The notes under the pieces: generated by a model | What the model was told of the DNA's origin: nothing | Database searches by the model: none | The model's input: only the letters and a program-made list of their open reading frames with translations | Source: DATBMY01 sp036554605 | GTDB lineage: Bacteria > Acidobacteriota > Blastocatellia > UBA7656 | DNA length: 12,376 nt | Direction: 5' to 3' | Assembly (NCBI GenBank): GCA_036554605.1 | Contig: DATBMY010000163.1 | Span: 1-12,376 of the forward strand | Position numbers and translations under genes: made by a program | In this document: positions 6,691 to 12,376 of the stretch, piece after piece | Numbering within the stretch: position 1 is the stretch's first letter | Layout: every line of letters starts with the position of its first letter

Positions 6691-7548
6691 TTACAGGGGC
6701 GCGATCTTCAAGCTTATGTCGACGGCTGTCGCCGAATGCGTCAGCGCGCCGACCGAAATCAGATCGACGCCTGCCTCGGCGAATCCGCGGACCGTCTCCA
6801 GCGTTATCCCACCGGAGACTTCGATCAATACTCCAGGGGACTGCTCTCTTATCAATGCGACCGAGCTTTTTATCTCTTCTACCGTCATGTTGTCGAGCAT
6901 TATAACATCGGCGCGCGCGGCGATAGCTTCATTAAGCTGCGCGCGGTTTGTTACCTCGACTTCTATCTTCATCAGGTGCGGGGCCGACTGGCGGGCCATC
7001 TCCACGGCCCGGCGGACGCCTCCGGCGAGCGCGATGTGATTATCCTTTATCAACACGCCGTCATCCAGCCCGAAGCGATGATTGTGCGCGCCCCCCACCG
7101 CCACGGCATATTTTTCGAGCGCGCGCAGCCCCGGCGTGGTCTTTCGAGTATCGACTATGCGAGCCTGTGTGCCGCTCGTCTGCTCGACGAATTTTTTAGT
7201 CAGAGTCGCGACGCCCGATAACCTCTGAAGCACGTTGAGCGCGACCCGCTCGCCCATAAGCAATATCCCTGCGGGCCCCTCGATGCGGGCGAATTCGATC
7301 CCGGCCTTTATTTGCTCGCCGTCATAAGCGCGCGATTCGAGCTGTATGTTCGAGTCGAGAGCGGCGAATACCGCCTCGGCCATTTCGAGCCCGCAAAGCA
7401 CGAGATCCTGTTTTGCGAGGAAGCGCCCGCGCCCGCGCGCGCCGCTTCGCACGGTCGCCGCCGTAGTCACATCGCCGCGCCCGAGGTCTTCTTTCAAAAA
7501 GTCAGACGCGTATGCGTATATCAGTCCAGGATCAAGTTCCATAATCAT
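6691..7548 (-). CDS. nadC: Nicotinate-nucleotide diphosphorylase (carboxylating), quinolinate phosphoribosyltransferase
   Basis: The enzyme converts quinolinate and phosphoribosyl pyrophosphate to nicotinate mononucleotide, carbon dioxide and pyrophosphate, the point where de novo NAD synthesis joins the shared pathway. The 285-residue length is typical. Family motifs are complete: EDLGRGDVT (20-28), ER in GERVALNVLQRLSG (99-112), DTRKTTPGLR (133-142), GGAHNHRFGLDD (152-163), KDNHI (168-172), EVEV (196-199), MLDN (217-220), SGGI (245-248) and SVGALTHS (265-272). The start at 7548 is chosen because its ATG overlaps the valS stop in a four-base ATGA, a usual sign of translational coupling; a second ATG two codons later at 7542 is possible. 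No nadA or nadB is in the window, so quinolinate must come from genes elsewhere or from uptake. Confidence 0.96.
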   Translation of the reverse strand: MIMELDPGLIYAYASDFLKEDLGRGDVTTAATVRSGARGRGRFLAKQDLVLCGLEMAEAVFAALDSNIQLESRAYDGEQIKAGIEFARIEGPAGILLMGERVALNVLQRLSGVATLTKKFVEQTSGTQARIVDTRKTTPGLRALEKYAVAVGGAHNHRFGLDDGVLIKDNHIALAGGVRRAVEMARQSAPHLMKIEVEVTNRAQLNEAIAARADVIMLDNMTVEEIKSSVALIREQSPGVLIEVSGGITLETVRGFAEAGVDLISVGALTHSATAVDISLKIAPL

Positions 7549-10202
7549 TGCCCGCTCAAACCGGTGAGCGTCGTCCTCAGTTTCTCGATCTCGGCCCGCA
7601 GCTCGGCGTGGCGCTGCCGGGTCTGATCTACAACCTCACGGGGGGCGCGGCCGGCAAAGGAAGGATTGTCGAGCCTCGAAGCTAGGCCGCGCGTTTCATT
7701 CTCTTTGCGCTCGATCTCCTTCTTTATCCGCTCGCGCTCTTTGTCGAAATCGATCAAGCCTTCGAGCGGTACGCCTATCTCGATGCCCGCGACAATGTCG
7801 CGCGCCGCCGATTTCATCTCGGGCAGCGCTTCACTGATCGTTATCTCTTCCACGCGCGCGAGCCGCTTTATCTGGCCGGCGTTCTTGTTTATCAGCTCGC
7901 GGGCCCCCGCGTCAGACGTGCCGACATGCAGCCGCAGGCGGCTTTGCGGCGGGATGTTCATCTCGGAGCGTATGTTGCGCACCTTTGTTATAACCGCGAT
8001 GAGCACCTGCATCTGTTCGCGCGCCTTCCGGTCCTCGCGCGAGGCGGAGGCCTCGGGCCACGGCGCTACCATTATGGATTCGCCCCGGTGCGGCAGCCGC
8101 TGCCAGATCTCTTCGGTGATATAAGGCATCAGCGGGTGCAGCAATCTGAGGCTCGTCTCCAGAATATAGACGATGCGACTTCGCGCCGCTCTCACTTCGG
8201 CCGTATCTTCGCGCGACGAGACGACCGACTTCGTAAGCTCGATATACCAGTCGCAGAAGTTATCCCAGAAGAATTTGTAAAGGGTCTGCGCCGCCTCGTT
8301 CAGGCGATACTCTTCGAGCGCGCGAGTGACTTCATCAATCGTTTCGTTAAGCTCAGCCAATATCCACCGGTCGGCAAGCGCATCCGACTCTACCCACTCG
8401 GAGCGCACTTCTTCCGCGCCCGCGAGATTCATCATCACGAAGCGCGACGCGTTCCATATCTTATTGGCGAAGTTGCGCGCCTCTTCGACCTGCGGCTGCC
8501 GCTTCTCCCTTATCGGCGCGAAGCGTATATCCTGGCCGCGGGCCGCGCGTATCAGCAGCGAAAAGCGGAGCGCGTCCGTCCCGTAAAGCTCGATTACGTC
8601 GAGCGGGTCAACGCCCGTGCCGAGCGATTTGCTCTGGCGCTTGCCGTGCTCGTCAAGCACCGTCGCGTAAATATAGACGTCGGAGAAGGGAATCTCTTCC
8701 TTGAAGTAGATTCCCGTCATAATCATTCGCGACACCCAGAGATATATGATGTCGCGCGCGGTGATGAGCACCGATGTCGGGTAATAATGCTCAAGGTCCG
8801 CCGTTCGCTCGGGCCAGCCCAGCACTGCGTGTGGCCAGAGCGCCGACGAGAACCATGTGTCCAGCACGTCTTCGTCTTGCTTGATTGGGCGGTCGCCGGC
8901 TTTCGCGAGGGCTTCCTCTTGCGAGCGGGCAACAATGTATTGGCCGTCCTCGGTGGTCCATACCGGGATGCGATGGCCCCACCAGAGCTGGCGCGAGATG
9001 GTCCAATCGCGAATGTTCTCCATCCAATCGAGGTAAGTCCGCTCATAGCGTTCGGGCACGAACTTGACGCGCCCTTCCCTGACCACGTCGATCGCGGGTT
9101 GCGCGAGCTCCTTCATGCGCACGAACCACTGCTCGGAAAGCAGCGGCTCAATGATCGTATGGCACCGGGCGCAGGTCGCGGTGGGGACGTCGTAATCCTC
9201 GATCTTTTCGATAACCCCCAGAGCTTCGAGATCGGCCACTATGCGCTCGCGCGCTTCAAACCTGTCGAGCCCCGTGTAAGGCGGGCCCGCCTGCTCATTC
9301 ATCTTTCCGTGTATGTCGATTACGGTTATCTGTGGCAGGTCATGGCGCAAGCCCGCCTCGAAGTCGTTCGAGTCGTGCGCGGGCGTCACCTTGACCGCCC
9401 CGCTTCCGAATTCCGGTTGCGCGTAATCATCGGCTATCAGCGGTATCTCGCTGCCCACGATAGGCAGTATCAATGTTTTGCCGAAAAGATCTCTGTATCG
9501 CTCGTCCGCCGGGTTAGCGGCCACGGCCGTATCTCCGAGCATGGTTTCGGGCCGGGTGGTCGCGACCACGACATAGCCCGAGCCGTCTTTAAACGGATAG
9601 CGCAGGTGATAGAGCTTCGACTTGCGCTCCTCGCGCTCTACCTCTATGTCAGAGATGGCCGTCAGACAACGGGGGCACCAGTTGATAACGCGGTTGCCGC
9701 GATAAATATAGCCAGCCTCCCACCACTGGACGAAGCATTCCATCACCGCTTTCACATAATTCTCGTCCATGGTAAAGCGCTCGCGGTCCCAATCGAACGA
9801 ACAACCCAGCCGCTTTAGCTGAGTCAATATGACGCCGCCATACTCGTTGACGAACTGCCAGGTGCGGTCGAGAAATTTTTCGCGGCCAAGAGCGTGGCGG
9901 CTTAGCCCCTCCTTGCTCAGCTGCTTTTCGATGACGTTCTGCGTGGCAATGCCGGCATGATCGGTTCCGGGGACGCAAAGCGTGTCGTACCCTTGCATGC
10001 GCCTCCAGCGGATCAACACGTCGTGAATCGTGTAGCAGAGCGCGTGGCCTATGTGCAGCGACCCGGTCACGTTAGGTGGAGGGATCGTAATAGAATAGAT
10101 CGGCCCTTTGCCGCTCGGCTTGAAGTACCCGCGCGAGTTCCATGTCTCATACCATTTCTGCTCGACGCTATGAGGCTCGTAAGCTTTTGGGATATCGGTC
10201 AT
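7545..10202 (-). CDS. valS: Valine--tRNA ligase
   Basis: This class I aminoacyl-tRNA synthetase charges valine tRNA in the cytoplasm. The 885-residue protein has the expected order. The Rossmann core carries PPPNVTGSLHIGH (HIGH at 50-53). The CP1 editing domain (about 200-350) contains 'TTRPETMLGDTAV' (about 215-227) and GSGAVKVTPAHD (267-277 region). 'WTISRQLWWGHRIPVW' follows near 400-415. The helical anticodon-binding domain is at about 610-760. A C-terminal coiled coil (about 820-880), typical of ValRS, is rich in Glu, Arg and Lys. CxxC pairs at 176/179 and 344/347 may bind zinc. The second signature reads KRQSKS (521-526), so the usual KMSKS appears as RQSKS. The ATG at 10202 fits the usual N-terminus; an in-frame TTG at 10214 preceded by AAGAGAG is an alternative, since no site is well placed for the ATG. 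It heads the operon with nadC. I see no T-box or clear promoter upstream. Confidence 0.96.
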   Translation of the reverse strand: MTDIPKAYEPHSVEQKWYETWNSRGYFKPSGKGPIYSITIPPPNVTGSLHIGHALCYTIHDVLIRWRRMQGYDTLCVPGTDHAGIATQNVIEKQLSKEGLSRHALGREKFLDRTWQFVNEYGGVILTQLKRLGCSFDWDRERFTMDENYVKAVMECFVQWWEAGYIYRGNRVINWCPRCLTAISDIEVEREERKSKLYHLRYPFKDGSGYVVVATTRPETMLGDTAVAANPADERYRDLFGKTLILPIVGSEIPLIADDYAQPEFGSGAVKVTPAHDSNDFEAGLRHDLPQITVIDIHGKMNEQAGPPYTGLDRFEARERIVADLEALGVIEKIEDYDVPTATCARCHTIIEPLLSEQWFVRMKELAQPAIDVVREGRVKFVPERYERTYLDWMENIRDWTISRQLWWGHRIPVWTTEDGQYIVARSQEEALAKAGDRPIKQDEDVLDTWFSSALWPHAVLGWPERTADLEHYYPTSVLITARDIIYLWVSRMIMTGIYFKEEIPFSDVYIYATVLDEHGKRQSKSLGTGVDPLDVIELYGTDALRFSLLIRAARGQDIRFAPIREKRQPQVEEARNFANKIWNASRFVMMNLAGAEEVRSEWVESDALADRWILAELNETIDEVTRALEEYRLNEAAQTLYKFFWDNFCDWYIELTKSVVSSREDTAEVRAARSRIVYILETSLRLLHPLMPYITEEIWQRLPHRGESIMVAPWPEASASREDRKAREQMQVLIAVITKVRNIRSEMNIPPQSRLRLHVGTSDAGARELINKNAGQIKRLARVEEITISEALPEMKSAARDIVAGIEIGVPLEGLIDFDKERERIKKEIERKENETRGLASRLDNPSFAGRAPREVVDQTRQRHAELRAEIEKLRTTLTGLSGQ

Positions 10203-10357
10203 AAATAAGGTCAATGCTCTCTTATTGATTGCAGCCGAAAAAATCCTCGCGACGCTGCTAGAGAAACATTAAAAGGGATGAGTCTGCTCCGGTCAACCTC
10301 TCGACGTAAGAGGACTGGAGCGGAAATCATTAGCTCCGTCAGGAGCATACGCAACCA

Positions 10358-10403
10358 AAGCTCCGTAAGAGCGGTGTGTAAATAATCCGCTCTTACGGAG
10401 CTT
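10358..10403. repeat. Perfect 17-bp inverted repeat
   Basis: AAGCTCCGTAAGAGCGG (10358-10374) is followed, after a 12-base loop (10375-10386, AT-rich), by its exact reverse complement (10387-10403). This is the strongest secondary structure in the window. AAAAAG follows on the plus strand, and there is no T-run fit for an intrinsic terminator on either strand. Confidence 0.9.
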
Positions 10404-10426
10404 AAAAAGAATCAGGCGGTTTCTAT

Positions 10427-10449
10427 AAACAAAACGCCCCTGGCGGGGC
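10427..10449 (-). terminator. Intrinsic terminator of the response regulator gene
   Basis: On the minus strand a five-pair GC stem (GCCCC, loop GCCA, GGGGC; 10449-10436) is followed by G, TTTT, G and TTT (10435-10427). It begins 23 bases after the stop codon at 10473, in the right place and orientation to end the response regulator transcript. The same bases form part D of the repeat array, so a dispersed repeat may be serving as the terminator. Confidence 0.6.
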
Positions 10450-10472
10450 TGGCTGAACTGTGCCTCAATCTT

Positions 10473-12376
10473 CTACATGCGGCGGGACAGGCCCTCGCGC
10501 GCCAGCCTCTCTACGACTCGCTCTACGCAATCGGGCACGACTTCCCAGGCGATCTCTCTGATGACCGAATCGCTCATCTGGGCCACCACGCGGCGAACTA
10601 TCTCTTCGATGAGTTCGGGAGAAACCTGAGCCGGCGCGGCAGCCGATTCAACCGGCGCGACCGCTTCAGCCGGCTCGGCCTCAGCCAGTTCGGCCGGAGC
10701 AGATTCTTCGACCGCAACAGCCCCGTCGACCGGCTCGGCCATAGCGGCCTCGACGGGCGCGGGCTCGGAAGATAGATCGAATCCGGTTTCGGGCTCGCTC
10801 GCTTCGGCGGGCGCGACAGCTTCCTCTACCGCCACCGCTTCCTCGACCGATACCGCTTCAATATCTATGGCCGTAAATTGCGTCTCGGGCTCCGACCACA
10901 TGGAGGACGCTGTGAACTGCTCTTCGATGTGCGGCGCGTGCTCGGGCGCTATCGTTTCTACGTCAGCCGCGCTGGTCTCGGCCACAGGCGAAGCCTCCTC
11001 TACCTCGCTCGCCGGTTCGCTACCGGGCGCCATCTCGAAAGCGAACTCGCCCGCCCCGGCATCCTCTTGCGCGCCGGATTGCCACACTTGCTCGACCGGA
11101 GCAGGCTCTTCGACGGGGAAGTAAGATTGCGCTACGGGCTCGGTCATAGTCTCGACCGCCGCCTGAGGCTCTTCGGCGTCAGCCGGCTGCTCGGCCAGCT
11201 CACCCGTATCGTAAGATTCGACAGGTTGCAATGCGGCCTGTTTGGTGTGAACGCTCTCTTGATCTGGTATGAACTCGATGGCGAACATGCCGCCTGTAAT
11301 GTCGAAGTCTGATTGCGCGTCGGGCGGCTGCATAACCGTGTGCGATTCATAAGCGCGGTCTTGCGCATCATCCATCAGTACATCACCAAGCGGGTCGTCT
11401 ACGGTCAGCACCGCTGAGACCTCGGCGGCTTCCATTCTCATATGCGAAGCCTCGGCCGAAAGAGAGGGCCTGCCGTAATCGGAATTTTCGTTTCGCGCAA
11501 GCGAGCCGCTCGGAGAGTCGTTCCATGTGGAGCGAAATGCAGGCGGCGGCTCAAGCATACTCGTCTTGAAGCTATCCTCCTCGTCGCGGTCAGGTTCAGG
11601 CTCCGTCTCAAGCGACGACCCGCTCTCCTGCGCGTAGAGCAGCGGCGCGGCTTCCATATCGAAGGGTATCTCGCTTGCGAGACCGGGCGGGGAAGGCGGC
11701 TCGGTCTTTTCGAAATCGAGTAATAATTCTTCCGCTTCGTAGCCGAATCGCGACGGCACCTCGGTCCCTTGCGCACTGGCTTCGTCACGTGCTGCCAGCG
11801 GGTCGGACGAAAAATGTACAGTTCTTGCTTCGGGCGAGAGCGCCTGCGCATCCGCGCGATTGAGCGCGAGATCTTCCTCCTGATCGGGTAGCGAGGCCAG
11901 CTCGTCGGTGCGGCCGACCCATACTTGAGAATCGCCGTTGTGGCCGGCTCCGCTCCGCGACTCGACGACTCTTCCAAGCTCTTCGGGGCTCAGAAGCGCC
12001 GTGCCCTGATAGGGCGCGTCATCGAGCTCCAAAGGCGCGCTCTCATTAAAGGAGACCCTATCGAGCGATTCGTTGGCGGGCTCGCCATGCTGCACCGGGT
12101 CTGTCATCGCCGCCAGGTCGATTTTGAAAGGCGGCGGCGTAACGGCAGGAGCTGGTATAGGATTCGTCGATCTTCCATCCGATTCATCCTGGCGCTGTTC
12201 GGCCTGCGCCATCTGCGGGAGCGCGCCGGTGCGCGCCTGGACGTTCTGACTCATGAGCCTGCGGACCGTGTCGACGAGAGTGCGAAACTCGAAAGGTTTC
12301 GTCAGGTGGTCGTCAGCGTGGACCCTTTTGGCCTCAACCTGGTCAAACGGCTCGAACGCCCCTACCAGCAGAACTA
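10473..12376 (-). CDS. Response regulator with long acidic linker and helical C-terminal module, 5' part cut by the window
   Basis: The frame is open from the right edge to the stop at 10473, giving 633 visible codons; the ATG at 12254 is internal, not a start. Visible residues 1-40 are the end of a CheY-like receiver: a strand 'VLLVGAFE', then 'ADDHLTKPFE' with the conserved lysine at residue 26 (bases 12299-12297), then the last helix 'RTLVDTVRRL'. The phospho-acceptor aspartate lies outside the window. Residues about 41-583 are low-complexity, rich in Glu, Ala, Pro, Ser and Val, strongly acidic and probably disordered, with Val-Glu-Glu-Ala-Val-type runs at about 500-575. The last 50 residues form a helical module, 'ELIEEIVRRVVAQMSD' then 'IREIAWEVVPDCVERVVERL' and a basic end. 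I recall an 'AWEVVP' tail on receiver proteins of acidobacteria and deltaproteobacteria. No DNA-binding or enzymatic output domain is visible, so action by protein contact or polar/scaffold assembly is the likeliest inference. Its partner kinase is not in the window. Confidence 0.85.
   Translation of the reverse strand, partial: VLLVGAFEPFDQVEAKRVHADDHLTKPFEFRTLVDTVRRLMSQNVQARTGALPQMAQAEQRQDESDGRSTNPIPAPAVTPPPFKIDLAAMTDPVQHGEPANESLDRVSFNESAPLELDDAPYQGTALLSPEELGRVVESRSGAGHNGDSQVWVGRTDELASLPDQEEDLALNRADAQALSPEARTVHFSSDPLAARDEASAQGTEVPSRFGYEAEELLLDFEKTEPPSPPGLASEIPFDMEAAPLLYAQESGSSLETEPEPDRDEEDSFKTSMLEPPPAFRSTWNDSPSGSLARNENSDYGRPSLSAEASHMRMEAAEVSAVLTVDDPLGDVLMDDAQDRAYESHTVMQPPDAQSDFDITGGMFAIEFIPDQESVHTKQAALQPVESYDTGELAEQPADAEEPQAAVETMTEPVAQSYFPVEEPAPVEQVWQSGAQEDAGAGEFAFEMAPGSEPASEVEEASPVAETSAADVETIAPEHAPHIEEQFTASSMWSEPETQFTAIDIEAVSVEEAVAVEEAVAPAEASEPETGFDLSSEPAPVEAAMAEPVDGAVAVEESAPAELAEAEPAEAVAPVESAAAPAQVSPELIEEIVRRVVAQMSDSVIREIAWEVVPDCVERVVERLAREGLSRRM

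Larger units (their letters stand above)
10286..10450. repeat. Array of GCTCC...GGAGC hairpins (REP-like composite element)
   Basis: Four inverted repeats follow one another in 165 bases. A: 10286-10321, eight pairs (one G-T) plus five more after a three-base bulge. B: GCTCC/GGAGC at 10333-10346 with loop GTCA. C: a perfect 17-pair stem at 10358-10403. D: GCCCC/GGGGC at 10436-10449 with loop TGGC, preceded by TTTCTATAAAC (10420-10430). A to C share a GCTCC start and GGAGC end, and D is a GCCCC/GGGGC version. The form of D on the minus strand, hairpin then GTTTATAGAAA, matches a dispersed element I recall from acidobacterial, planctomycete and related genomes; this was not checked. The rest of 10203-10472 holds no gene. 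Confidence 0.7.

Noticed and set aside
6676..7221. A 181-codon plus-strand open frame, and similar ones at 5681-6109 and 6414-6905.
   Set aside because: All are antisense to nadC, birA or the hypothetical gene, lack ribosome binding sites and have no family features.
7926..9818. A 630-codon open frame on the plus strand.
   Set aside because: It lies wholly antisense to valS, whose signature motifs are intact. Long mirror frames are expected opposite GC-rich genes with strong codon bias, and the translation is Arg/His/Leu-rich with no recognisable domain.
10203..10285. A possible T-box or other riboswitch in the valS leader.
   Set aside because: No T-box consensus (AGGGTGGNACCGCG-like) or specifier stem was found. 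A GCAGC/GCTGC pair with 18 bases between is too weak to support a call.
10358..10403. The perfect 17-bp inverted repeat as an insertion-sequence end or a CRISPR remnant.
   Set aside because: There is no transposase gene, no target duplication seen and no regularly spaced repeats. It shares its ends with the neighbouring hairpins and fits a REP-like array better.
10662..10860. The Glu-Ala-Val-rich runs as a coding tandem repeat of biological interest.
   Set aside because: The runs are irregular and vary in length at both the DNA and protein level. They look like general low complexity in a disordered linker, not a defined repeat unit.
10473..12254. A complete 593-residue gene starting at the ATG at 12254.
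   Set aside because: The same frame continues upstream without a stop and encodes the end of a receiver domain (conserved lysine region), so that ATG is internal and the gene is cut by the window edge.

Overview
The window looks like ordinary chromosome from a moderately GC-rich, Gram-negative-type bacterium. My best guess is Acidobacteriota, class Blastocatellia. This rests on three things: the type of the DUF983 tail, the receiver-plus-acidic-linker regulator, and a dispersed hairpin element with a conserved GTTTATAGAAA tail. I remember these from that group but could not check them by search. No rRNA, tRNA, CRISPR array, phage or insertion-sequence gene was seen.

Layout, left to right. 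(1) 1-195, +: C-terminal end of a small membrane protein of DUF983 type. (2) 397-3207, +: a large exported multidomain protein with two PPC-like domains, fibronectin III and two choice-of-anchor-D/ASH-type domains, followed by a hairpin that can terminate transcription from both sides. (3) 3287-4387, -: an exported protein with EF-hand-like calcium-binding loops and clearly lower G+C than its neighbours. (4) 4575-10202, -: five co-directional genes read in the order valS, nadC, a conserved hypothetical gene, birA, coaX. valS and nadC overlap by four bases (ATGA), and the rest are closely spaced. The set joins a tRNA synthetase to enzymes for NAD synthesis, biotin attachment and coenzyme A synthesis. 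(5) 10203-10472: a gene-free stretch packed with GCTCC...GGAGC hairpins, including a perfect 17-bp inverted repeat. (6) 10473-12376, -: a response regulator cut by the right edge. The end of its receiver domain is visible, then about 540 residues of acidic low-complexity linker and a short helical C-terminal module.

Most of the window is housekeeping. The less ordinary parts are the regulator with its very long disordered linker, the hairpin array between it and valS, a heptamer-type inverted repeat sitting exactly between the hypothetical gene and birA, the conserved unknown gene inside the cofactor operon, and the two exported multidomain proteins. I found no strong evidence for a new defence, mobile or biosynthetic system.
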